Of a stretch of 64,000 nucleotides of DNA, positions 35,669 through 43,392 are shown one piece after another; the stretch's first letter is position 1, and every line of letters begins with the position of its first letter. The DNA comes from Heyndrickxia oleronia. GTDB lineage: Bacteria > Bacillota > Bacilli > Bacillales > Bacillaceae_C. A program made the translations under genes and the position numbers. The notes beneath the pieces were generated by a model, which had not been told where the DNA came from, did not search any database, and saw only the letters and a program-made list of their open reading frames with translations. The DNA is taken from contig NZ_CP065424.1 in the NCBI RefSeq assembly GCF_017809215.1, positions 956,001 to 1,020,000 of the forward strand, written 5' to 3'.

Positions 35669-35738
35669 GGGAAGAGAAGAAGAGAAAACCCAAGCTATTT
35701 AACCTTATTTTATAAGGTTTTTATAGCTTGGTTTTTTT
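35669..35738 (+). promoter_or_regulatory. Leader L3: purine box plus attenuator hairpin
   Basis: GGGAAGAGAAGAAGAGA (35669-35685) is followed by CCAAGCTAT/ATAGCTTGG with an inner AACCTTA/TAAGGTT and seven T. It precedes the HAD pseudogene by about 50 nt. The box matches L1 at 16 of 17 positions. Confidence 0.6.
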
Positions 35739-35789
35739 AGCTTTAGCAAGGATACCTTCAAATCGCTTTTGGAAAGGAGTGGGAATATT

Positions 35790-36525
35790 TTGTCGAAATA
35801 TCGATTGCTTGCCTTAGATTTGGATGGTACAACGCTTTTAAATAATCATGAGATTTCACGTAATACAAGTTTAGCTATCCAAAATGTTGTTAAAGCAGGG
35901 ATTATTGTTGTTTTTTCCACTGGTCGAGGAGTACCAAATACGAAAATATATTGGGAAAAGCTGGGTATATCATTTCCACTAGTATTGCTAAATGGGGCAG
36001 AGATATGGATGGAGCCCGGAAAACTATTGGAAAGACATTTAATCAACATTGATACATTTCAAAAGTTACATAAAATAGCGATTGATACCCATTCATGGTT
36101 TTGGGGATACAGTGAAAAAGGATTGTTTAGAAAAAGGGATTGGCCAGCTAATTTTTTGAACAACATTGGATGAAATTCGGAGTTAGACATGATAACCAAT
36201 CAGTTATTTATGGGATATATGAAGAAATATGTAATTGGGTTTATCTAGAAATCACTAAATCTTCTAGAAATAATCTCGAAATTTCTTTTAAGGAACAACT
36301 AAGAAAAATGGCATAAAAAAAGTATGTGATTTACTGGATATTAGTATGGAAGAGGTAATGGCAATTGGTGATAGTTGGAATGATTTACAGCTCATTCAAG
36401 CTGTCGGTCTTGGTGTAGCAATGGATAATGGTAATGAGGATATAAAAAAAGCTGCTGACTGAATAACCGATACGAATGAGCAGGATGGTGTTGCTAAAAC
36501 TATTACTCGATATTTATTAGTTTAG
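35790..36525 (+). pseudogene. HAD (Cof-type) phosphatase gene with frameshifts and a stop
   Basis: The intact start gives LSKYRLLALDLDGTTLLNNHEISRNT and continues like the paralog at 55376 until about 36160, where a change in a T-run shifts the frame (the expected EQHWMKFGVRHD continues in another frame). A second shift occurs near 36285. The last part, VCDLLDISMEEVMAIGDSWNDLQL, is broken by TGA at 36460 where the paralog has Trp. At least three lesions, so it is not functional. Controlled by leader L3. Confidence 0.85.
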
Positions 36526-36567
36526 TAAGAATCAATATTCGAACAGATTAGACCTGGAGGATAGATC

Positions 36568-37368
36568 ATGCAAAAGGGATATATTTTTGATTTAGATGGA
36601 ACCGTTTATTTAGATAATCGACTAATTGATGGGGCAGCTGAAGTAATTCAAACTTTAAGAGCTAGAGGGGATAAGCTTGTCTTTCTGACAAATAAATCGA
36701 TAGCAACAAGGGAGGAGTATGTAGAAAAACTAAATCGATTAGGAATTCAGGTGTCATTAGAGGAAATTATTAATTCTAATTACATTACGGGCAAGTATTT
36801 AAAAGAACATATGACTCAAACCGATGCAGCCTATGTCATTGGGGAAGAAGCACTGATCCAAGAATTAATGGCTGAGAATATTCGAATGACAAATAACGCA
36901 GATATAGCTACCTATGTTGTTTTAGGCTGGGATCGTCAATTTCATTATGACAAGTTAAATATTGCATATCAGGCATGGGTAAAAAATAATGCAACCATTT
37001 TGGCTACGAATCCAGATAGAACTTGTCCTGTGGATGGCGGACAAATTCCTGATTGTGCAGGGATGATCGGTGCCATGGAGGGAGTGACAGGGAAGTCAAT
37101 TGATGTAATTATTGGAAAACCATCGAAATTAACTGCAGAGTTTGTTGTCAATGATATTCTCCAATTAAAGCCGGAGCAATGTTATATGATTGGTGATCGT
37201 TTAGAAACGGACATATTAATGGGCAATGAAAATGGACTAAATACCATTCTTGTATTAACTGGAATTACAACGAGAGAGCTATTAAAAGAGTCCAGAATTC
37301 AACCTACCTATATATTGAATAGCATAAAGGAAATTGTATCGATGCAGGATATGACATCGATTAAATAG
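36568..37368 (+). CDS. HAD-IIA phosphatase (NagD/AraL-like)
   Basis: The 266-residue product has HAD motif I FDLDGTVYLDN, motif II FLTNKS, a C2-type cap with CPVDGGQIPDCAGMIGA, motif III GKPS and motif IV MIGDRLETDILMGNENG. This is the NagD/AraL branch, which dephosphorylates small sugar phosphates or p-nitrophenyl phosphate. GGAGG precedes the ATG. It follows the HAD pseudogene by 42 nt and may once have shared its operon. A glycerol-3-phosphate phosphatase role is possible, given the GlpP gene nearby. Confidence 0.88.
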   Translation: MQKGYIFDLDGTVYLDNRLIDGAAEVIQTLRARGDKLVFLTNKSIATREEYVEKLNRLGIQVSLEEIINSNYITGKYLKEHMTQTDAAYVIGEEALIQELMAENIRMTNNADIATYVVLGWDRQFHYDKLNIAYQAWVKNNATILATNPDRTCPVDGGQIPDCAGMIGAMEGVTGKSIDVIIGKPSKLTAEFVVNDILQLKPEQCYMIGDRLETDILMGNENGLNTILVLTGITTRELLKESRIQPTYILNSIKEIVSMQDMTSIK

Positions 37369-37393
37369 TTTGATAGAAAAGAGATGACTATAC

Positions 37394-38095
37394 ATGATGG
37401 AATTATTTGCAGATGTGGATATTGATACGATAATAAAGCTGTCTATTTCAGCAATTTTAGGATTAACGATTGGTTTAGAACGTGAACTGAAAAGGAAGCC
37501 TTTAGGATTAAAAACAAGCTTGGTTATTTCAATTGTTAGTTGCTTACTGACCATTGTATCCATCCAATCTGCTTATTTATTTCCTGGATCGAAATACATT
37601 AATATTCAAATGGATCCTCTACGATTAGCTGCTCAAATCGTTTCGGGAATTGGCTTTTTAGGTGCTGGTGTGATTATGAGGAAAGGGGACGATACCATTT
37701 CAGGCCTGACGACAGCTGCATTAGTTTGGGGAGCAGCAGGTATTGGAATCGCTACTGGTGCTGGATTTTATTTTGAGGCTATAGCTGGTGTCATCTTACT
37801 TATTATAAGTGTGGAGCTAATACCAGGATTGATTCGAATACTGGGAGTTAAGAGGCTGAGATCGAAGGAACTCAGAGTTAGACTAACGTTGAAAAAGCAA
37901 GAAGACATTGCTAGTGTACTAAAAAATATCCAAGAAAAAAATATTAAAATAGAGCATATAAGAATTAAGGATTTACAGGACCAAAGCTATTTAGTGGATT
38001 TAAAAGTTATGGTTAGTTATAAACAAACAACCCCTGATATCTACTACGGTCTTGCAAAGATTGATAAAATTTATAGTACAGAAATTAGTGGCTAG
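37394..38095 (+). CDS. MgtC/SapB-family membrane protein
   Basis: The 233-residue product has the MgtC core IGLERELKRKPLGLKTSLV, GIGFLGAGVIMRKGDDTISGLTTAALVW spread over four to five TM segments, and a soluble ACT-like C-terminal domain from about residue 155. Members influence Mg2+ or ATP homeostasis. The ribosome binding site is weak and ATG at 37394 or 37397 are both possible. A terminator follows that faces the convergent glpP gene. Confidence 0.88.
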   Translation: MMELFADVDIDTIIKLSISAILGLTIGLERELKRKPLGLKTSLVISIVSCLLTIVSIQSAYLFPGSKYINIQMDPLRLAAQIVSGIGFLGAGVIMRKGDDTISGLTTAALVWGAAGIGIATGAGFYFEAIAGVILLIISVELIPGLIRILGVKRLRSKELRVRLTLKKQEDIASVLKNIQEKNIKIEHIRIKDLQDQSYLVDLKVMVSYKQTTPDIYYGLAKIDKIYSTEISG

Positions 38096-38109
38096 TTTTA
38101 ATCGATGAA

Positions 38110-38156
38110 AGTAGTCCTCAATAATAGAGCCGTTTCTATTAATGGGGACTATTTTT
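38110..38156. terminator. Terminator between convergent mgtC-like and glpP-like genes
   Basis: AGTAGTCC pairs with GGACTATT (one G-U), with a second inner pairing AATAATAGA/TCTATTAAT, followed by TTTTT on the plus strand. Confidence 0.7.
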
Positions 38157-38167
38157 ACTTAATCCGT

Positions 38168-38734
38168 TTATAAATCGAAATTCCACAGATTGGGGTTCCC
38201 AGATGAAATTGCTAATGCTCCTGCTTCTAGCCCTTGCAAAATATGTTTTTTTGAACTGATTAATCCACCTGCAATGATCGGCAAGTCGACTTTTTGTGTT
38301 AATTCATCAATGATTTCAGGCATAAGACCAGGTAAAATTTCGATTGCATCAGGTTTAATGGATTGGCTCATTTCAATTCCTTTAGACATAGCGGATCTAT
38401 CAATTAAAAATATTCTTTGTATGGTCATTAGATTTTCTTCTTTTGCATATTTAATCAGCATACTTTTTGTGGTGATGATTCCAGTAGGCTTCCAAGTATA
38501 AGCAATATATTTAATGGCGCTTTTCGTATTAGATAGGCCATCTATAAAATCAATATGGATAAAAATATGCTTATGTGCCTTTTTGAGGCGTTCTAGATGA
38601 TCTTCCATATTGATCAAGTTTCCAGTTAATAGAAAGATAATATTGGCTTTACTAGTAATCGCCTTTTCGATATCAGCTTCATCTTTAATAGAAGCAATTA
38701 CTTGAGATTGTACTAGGTCAACAATATTGGTCAT
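38168..38734 (-). CDS. glpP: GlpP-type glycerol-3-phosphate-responsive antiterminator
   Basis: The 188-residue product matches the GlpP family in length and in a TIM-barrel-like pattern: ANIIFLLTGNLINMEDHLERLK, IFIHIDFIDGL, TTKSMLIKYAKEENL, IKPDAIEILPGLMPEII and PIIAGGLISSKKHI. GlpP binds glycerol-3-P and prevents termination in the leaders of glp operons. ATG at 38734 has AAGGAG 8 nt upstream. Three leaders with a shared purine box and terminator (34214, 35209, 35669) lie within 4.6 kb and are its candidate targets. Confidence 0.85.
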   Translation of the reverse strand: MTNIVDLVQSQVIASIKDEADIEKAITSKANIIFLLTGNLINMEDHLERLKKAHKHIFIHIDFIDGLSNTKSAIKYIAYTWKPTGIITTKSMLIKYAKEENLMTIQRIFLIDRSAMSKGIEMSQSIKPDAIEILPGLMPEIIDELTQKVDLPIIAGGLISSKKHILQGLEAGALAISSGNPNLWNFDL

Positions 38735-38808
38735 CTTTGGATCTCCTTGAATTGAATATTTTCTATCATAAAATTTTAGTAATGTAATAGTATTTCTACA
38801 AAATTTAT

Positions 38809-39579
38809 TCATTGTCCTTTATTTAAGGGCAACCAGTCAAGCACCTCCTGAATCGCTTTATCCCAATATCCCCATTCATGATTTCCTTGTTCAAATTTAG
38901 TTGTTAGAGGATAATTTGCCTCCTCGCAAAACTTCTTAAAACGAAGATTATCCTCGTATAGAAAATCCTCGGTTCCGCAGCATTGGTAGATAATGGGCTT
39001 TTCCTCGCATTCATGCGTTTTTTTAATTAAGGCAAATAAATCATGTTCCGTACCAGTTAGTTCCTCATCACCGAATATTAGGTTGAAAATTCCATCCGGC
39101 TGATCTACTTTTCTTTTTACAATATCAGTCACCCCAGATAAGCTGGCAGCTGCACTAAATGTTTCTGGATGATTTAAAGCCCATTTTAATGCTCCGTATC
39201 CACCCATTTAAAGCCCGGCCACAAAGTTATCTTTCCTAGCTGTTGATAATGGAAAGAATGACTGTGCAAGAAGGGGAAGCTCTTTAGTTAAAAAAGTCCA
39301 ATACTTATTTCCATATTTCATGTCCGTATAAAAGCTATGGTGTACCTGTGGCATCACAACTGCTAACCTTAAAGAAGAGACGTATCTTTCAATGGAGGTC
39401 CGTCTTGGCCAAATCGTATCGTCGTCAGATAAACCATGAAGTAAATATAATGTTTGGTACTTTTTTTCTGGAAATTGATTTGACTTATTCCCTATGATTG
39501 ATGGTTCAGGCAAAATAACTGTCATTGATGTGCACAAATTTAATACTTGTGAATAAAACTGACATTGAATGAGGGCCAT
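38809..39579 (-). pseudogene. Acetylesterase (EstA/esterase-D family) with stop at the catalytic Ser
   Basis: Two adjoining frames in the same phase: [15 protein letters not shown]...FVAGL, TAA, then MGGYGALKWALNHPE...EWGYWDKAI. Joined, they give a 256-residue esterase of the tributyrin esterase type whose nucleophile elbow should read GLSMGGYG. The stop (39208-39210) replaces exactly the serine codon, one base from TCA. The oxyanion and His regions ([17 protein letters not shown]) remain intact, so the lesion seems recent. ATG at 39579 has AAAGGA 8 nt upstream. It lies 74 nt upstream of glpP on the same strand. Confidence 0.88.
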
Positions 39580-39690
39580 TTCAATCATCCTTTCGGTGCT
39601 ACTCTTTTTAAACCTAATACGACAGAAGATTGGATTTACCCTGCTAATGTAATCGAAAAGAAAGGAATTTTAAAATATTTTTTAAATTGA

Positions 39691-39720
39691 TTGAATTTTC
39701 CCAATTGATGACCATATAAT
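39691..39720 (+). promoter_or_regulatory. Promoter upstream of a possible short ORF
   Basis: TTGAAT and TATAAT separated by 18 nt. The next features are a GAGAGGAGG ribosome-binding-like site and a 16-codon ORF at 39796. Confidence 0.45.
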
Positions 39721-39795
39721 GTTTATAGGGGAATATATCCACTTTTTATATTAATTGTGAAAGAATTCTCCACAAATGAAAGAGAGGAGGTTAAA

Positions 39796-39846
39796 GTGAT
39801 ATTGTTTCAAAATGGACCTATTGTGAAGTACATATTGTTTAAATGA
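39796..39846 (+). CDS. Possible 16-residue small ORF
   Basis: GTG start 5 nt after a near-perfect GAGAGGAGG, encoding MILFQNGPIVKYILFK. It has a promoter 75 nt upstream. It may be a real small protein, a leader peptide or the stump of a lost gene. I recognise no homolog. The remainder of 39580-40069 holds repeat copy C. Confidence 0.3.
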   Translation: MILFQNGPIVKYILFK

Positions 39847-39928
39847 TGAAGTTATTTTTCAGTTTCCTTATACAGCTAGATTAAACAATGGATATTATTC
39901 ATTACATTTTTTAACATTGGTTTTGGCT

Positions 39929-40039
39929 GTTTTCTTATAGTTTGTTACTCTTTTCTCAGTGAAATGAAAGGTATAGCGGTCTTCAGCAGATAGTTATTTG
40001 TTAAGACTTTACTTAAATAGTAACAATGTTTGAGAAAAG
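39929..40039 (-). repeat. Dispersed intergenic repeat, copy C (111 bp)
   Basis: The reverse complement aligns with copy A (6778-6885) along its whole length, sharing for example CTTTTCTCAAACATTGTT, TGAAGAC and ACAAACTATA. Its ends pair as GTTACT with AGTAAC, where copies A and B have GC-containing variants. It sits just upstream of the PhnP-like gene. Confidence 0.8.
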
Positions 40040-40069
40040 AACCTTAGTTTTTAAGGAAGGAAGGATCAA

Positions 40070-40879
40070 ATGAAAATACAAATTCTCGGGACAGCTGCAG
40101 CTGAAGGATTTCCAGGTATATTTTGTAATTGTCAGCATTGCCAAAAGGCGCGCAAACTTGGCGGGAAAAATATCCGAACACGCTCTTCTGCTATCATCGA
40201 TGATATACTGAAGATTGATTTTCCTCCTGATACTTATCATCATGTGTTAACCCATCAATTAGACTTATTTAAAGTTAAACATTTATTATTTACCCACACA
40301 CACTCCGATCACTTTCATCCTAGAGATATTGGGATGAGATCACCAGGCTTTGCTCACAATATTCCTTATCCCATTCATATCTACGGTCACGATGTAGCAA
40401 TCGCAAATTGTAAAGCAGTGCTACCAAGTATAGAAGAACATTATCATTTCAAACTTATTCAGCCATTTAACACGTATCAAATTGATTCAGCCAGGGTGAC
40501 ACCGTTACTAGCAGATCATAATCCATTCGAGACATGCTTATTATTTTTTATTGAAAAGGACGGAAAATCATTATTCTATGGCCATGACACTGGATGGTTT
40601 CCTGATGCTACATGGGATTGGCTAATGGATAAAAAAATTGATGTAGCGATTCTTGACTGTACAAATGGATTAATTCCAGAACGAAGAAATCATCTTAATA
40701 TCGAAGCCGTTAAGGATATCCAAAAAATATTTCAAAAAAATAATATGATCCATAAAGGAAGTCAAATGATTGCCACCCATTATTCCCATAATATTGGACT
40801 TATGCATGAGGAATTAGAAGAATTATTTTCTCCAAGTGGGATTAAGGTAGCATTTGATGGAATGATTATCCATATATAA
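40070..40879 (+). CDS. PhnP-like metallo-beta-lactamase-fold phosphodiesterase
   Basis: The 269-residue product begins MKIQILGTAAAEGFPGIFCNC with a CNCQHC zinc-type cluster, GKNIRTRSS, and the metal motif FTHTHSDHF (His76, His78, Asp80, His81), then LADHNPFET, YGHDTGWF, LDCTNG and a final ATHYSHNIG. This pattern matches the PhnP-like branch acting on cyclic phosphodiesters. AAGGAAGG precedes the ATG. The adjacent sugar operon suggests the substrate may be a sugar phosphodiester, but this is inference. Confidence 0.85.
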   Translation: MKIQILGTAAAEGFPGIFCNCQHCQKARKLGGKNIRTRSSAIIDDILKIDFPPDTYHHVLTHQLDLFKVKHLLFTHTHSDHFHPRDIGMRSPGFAHNIPYPIHIYGHDVAIANCKAVLPSIEEHYHFKLIQPFNTYQIDSARVTPLLADHNPFETCLLFFIEKDGKSLFYGHDTGWFPDATWDWLMDKKIDVAILDCTNGLIPERRNHLNIEAVKDIQKIFQKNNMIHKGSQMIATHYSHNIGLMHEELEELFSPSGIKVAFDGMIIHI

Positions 40880-40920
40880 TCTTAAGTGATTTGAAATTTT
40901 ATAAAATTCAAAATAGGTGA

Positions 40921-40973
40921 TTGACATAAATTATCTTCTTAAATAAAATGGTGAATGAAGAATAAATTCACCA
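40921..40973 (+). promoter_or_regulatory. Promoter and candidate operator of the ABC-sugar locus
   Basis: TTGACA (40921-40926), 17-nt spacer, TAAAAT (40944-40949). Immediately downstream TGGTGAAT (40949-40956) and ATTCACCA (40966-40973) form a perfect 8-bp inverted repeat with a 9-nt spacer, well placed for repression. A related GTGAAAATTTAC follows near 40988. The RpiR gene at 46205 is the likely binder. Confidence 0.6.
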
Positions 40974-41052
40974 ATTATTTACAAAATAGTGAAAATTTAC
41001 TCCGGGATCTTTGTGGGTGAATGCTTCAACTAAAACATAAGGGGGAAGGAAA

Positions 41053-42321
41053 TTGAAAAAAGTAAGATGGCTTTCGATGCTACTTCTGGTGTTTGTCCTA
41101 ATTCTAGTTACAGCCTGCTCGAATAAGGAGAGTGCAGGAGGAGATGGGAAGGGGAAGAAGAAAAATGTTGAAATTAAATTCTGGACGATTTCATTAAGCC
41201 CTACATTTGATGATTATATTAATGGCATCATTGATAAGTTTGAAGCAGAAAATCCTGGAGTAACGGTCAAATGGGAAGACATTCCATTCGAGAATGTTGA
41301 ACAGAAAACATTAACAGCAGCTGCTTCTGGGCAACTTGCAGATGTAATGAATTTAAATACTGACTTTTTGAAAAAGCTGTCTGCTGTTGGAGCCATTCTC
41401 GACCTTTCTGAAAAAGCGGCAGATGTAAAGGATGATTATTTTGAAGGTGTATTACAGTCAGGGATGCTGAATGATAAATTGTATGCGCTTCCATGGTATC
41501 TTTCTAACTCTGGCCTATTATACAACAAAGACCTCTTGGCAAAGGCTGGATTTGATAAGCCACCTGCAACAGAAGATGAGGCATGGAAGATGTCAGAGGT
41601 TCTTTATAAAAAGCTTGGTGTTTATGGAAGTACAATTGGAGACATCCATCTATACTTACCACAAAATGGCGTACCCCTCATTTCCGAGGATTTAAAGAGT
41701 GCAGCTGTTAATACGCCAAAAGCATTAGAAATTTTTAAGACATTTAAGAAACGATTTGATGATGGTCTTATTCCTAAGGAGCTCCTATTAAAACAAGCTC
41801 AACCTAATGAATGGTATGCTCAAGAAAAAATTGCTTGGTGGGGAACTGGACCGCAGCTTTATCGTCAAGTAAAGGATCTTGCTCCAGAGGTATACGATAA
41901 ATCGGATGCAGCACCTGCTATTCTAGGTTCTGAAGGAGTTGCCCATGTTGCAATTATGAACATTGCTGTCGCAGCAAAATCTAAAGCACCAGATGAGGCA
42001 GTTGCATTCGCTAAGTTTATGACAAATGCAGAAAGTCAATTAGCATTTAGTAAAATTGTTGCTGTCCTTCCTTCAGTTAAAGCAGCAGCTCAGGACGAAT
42101 TTTTTACTCAAGGAAAGGATTCGGAAGACCCGTCAGAAAAAGGACGTTATTTTGCAGCGAAACAATTAGAAACTTCAAGAGATATGTTTGCTCCAGTAGA
42201 AAATATCTCTGAGATTAATAAAGCAATTAATGAAGAATTTCAAAAAGTTCTGCTAGAAAATAAAGATCCTCAAAAAGCACTTGATGATGCGGAAGCCAAA
42301 ATTAATAATCTACTAAAATAA
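41053..42321 (+). CDS. Sugar ABC transporter substrate-binding lipoprotein
   Basis: The 422-residue product has a lipoprotein signal (about residues 1-21, lipobox LVTAC with Cys22) and a family-1 solute-binding fold (FWTISLSPTFDDYINGIIDKF, LADVMNLN, YALPWYLSNSGLLYNKDLL). It delivers a carbohydrate to the two permeases downstream. Start is TTG at 41053 after GGGGGAAGG. A hairpin after the gene (42353) would lower downstream expression, a common arrangement giving excess binding protein. Ligand unknown; the locus content suggests an amino sugar. Confidence 0.88.
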   Translation: MKKVRWLSMLLLVFVLILVTACSNKESAGGDGKGKKKNVEIKFWTISLSPTFDDYINGIIDKFEAENPGVTVKWEDIPFENVEQKTLTAAASGQLADVMNLNTDFLKKLSAVGAILDLSEKAADVKDDYFEGVLQSGMLNDKLYALPWYLSNSGLLYNKDLLAKAGFDKPPATEDEAWKMSEVLYKKLGVYGSTIGDIHLYLPQNGVPLISEDLKSAAVNTPKALEIFKTFKKRFDDGLIPKELLLKQAQPNEWYAQEKIAWWGTGPQLYRQVKDLAPEVYDKSDAAPAILGSEGVAHVAIMNIAVAAKSKAPDEAVAFAKFMTNAESQLAFSKIVAVLPSVKAAAQDEFFTQGKDSEDPSEKGRYFAAKQLETSRDMFAPVENISEINKAINEEFQKVLLENKDPQKALDDAEAKINNLLK

Positions 42322-42352
42322 TTCTAGCTACAAATCAAAGGGAAACAATAGA

Positions 42353-42388
42353 AAGGCATTCATCCTTCTAATGAATGCCTTCTTTTCC
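42353..42388 (+). terminator. Hairpin after the binding-protein gene
   Basis: AAGGCATTCAT and ATGAATGCCTT form a perfect 11-bp stem with a 7-nt loop followed by CTTTT. Probably a partial terminator or 3' stabiliser between the binding protein and the permease genes. Confidence 0.75.
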
Positions 42389-42528
42389 AAAGAGTCTATA
42401 TATGTATATCCTGAGTAAATCATATATAAAAATCTCTTCTTCTCAAAAGTGATAAATAAGAGACTACTCAATATAAGAATATCTACACCACATTGGATAC
42501 TGTAAGCGAAAATGGTAGGAGTGATCAA

Positions 42529-43380
42529 ATGTATAAAGCAAGACATGCATGGATGTTTCTTATACCGACAGGAATTTTACTCATAACGTTTAGTTTCCTT
42601 CCAGCTCTTGCAGCCCTCGGATTGAGTTTTACGAATTATAATGTATTCCAACCAATTGAATGGGTAGGATTAGATAATTTTATTCGAGCTTTTAAAGATG
42701 AAGAATTTTGGAGAGCCTTAAAAAATACGTTTTATTTTTGGATATTAGTAACACCAGCATTAGTTGTGTTACCTATCTTTCTTGCCATATTAGTTAATCA
42801 GAAATTGCGGTTGATTAAGCTTTTTAGATTAACTTATTATTTCCCTGTACTTGTTTCTGTTGTGATAACCGCCATTTTATGGAACTGGTTATTTGCAAGT
42901 GATGGTATCTTTAATTATTTATTAAGCTTAGTTGGTATCCACCCGATTGACTGGCTTACAAGTAAAGGATTCGTAATGATCAGCTTAGCCATTGTCACTA
43001 TTTGGCAAGGACTTGGTTATTATATGTTATTTTACTTGGCTGGTTTGCAGTCTGTCCCAACAGACCTATATGAAGCGGCAGAATTAGATGGAGCGAATTT
43101 TTGGCAAAAACATTTTTATATTACATTCCCCATGCTAAAACCAATTATTTTCTTCACCGCTGTGATATCGACCATGTCTGCTTTTAAAGAGTTTACCCTA
43201 ATGTTGACCATGACAAATGGAGGGCCAATTGGTGCTTCTACAACGGTAGTATATCTCGTATTTGAAAAAGCGTTTAAGCAATTAGATATGGGATATGCCA
43301 GTGCCATCTCCTTTATTCTATTTATTATTATCTTAATCTTAACTCTATTAAATAAGCGATCCTTAGATAAGGCGTCATAA
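42529..43380 (+). CDS. Sugar ABC transporter permease, MalF family
   Basis: The 283-residue product has about six TM segments and the EAA loop YEAAELDGANFWQKHFYITFPMLKP that docks with the ATPase. ATG at 42529 has AGGAG 7 nt upstream; an earlier TTG extension lacks support. Pairs with the next permease. No ATP-binding subunit is encoded in the locus, so a shared MsmX-type ATPase elsewhere is expected, as is usual in Bacillus. Confidence 0.9.
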   Translation: MYKARHAWMFLIPTGILLITFSFLPALAALGLSFTNYNVFQPIEWVGLDNFIRAFKDEEFWRALKNTFYFWILVTPALVVLPIFLAILVNQKLRLIKLFRLTYYFPVLVSVVITAILWNWLFASDGIFNYLLSLVGIHPIDWLTSKGFVMISLAIVTIWQGLGYYMLFYLAGLQSVPTDLYEAAELDGANFWQKHFYITFPMLKPIIFFTAVISTMSAFKEFTLMLTMTNGGPIGASTTVVYLVFEKAFKQLDMGYASAISFILFIIILILTLLNKRSLDKAS

Positions 43381-43392
43381 GGAGGTAGTCCA

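Noticed and set aside
39208-39210. Selenocysteine or programmed read-through at the esterase stop
   Set aside because: The codon is TAA, not TGA, and no recoding signal is visible; a point mutation or sequencing error is simpler.
42328-42546. Minus-strand ORF of 72 codons
   Set aside because: It spans a terminator stem and the ribosome binding site of the MalF-type gene and encodes no recognisable protein.
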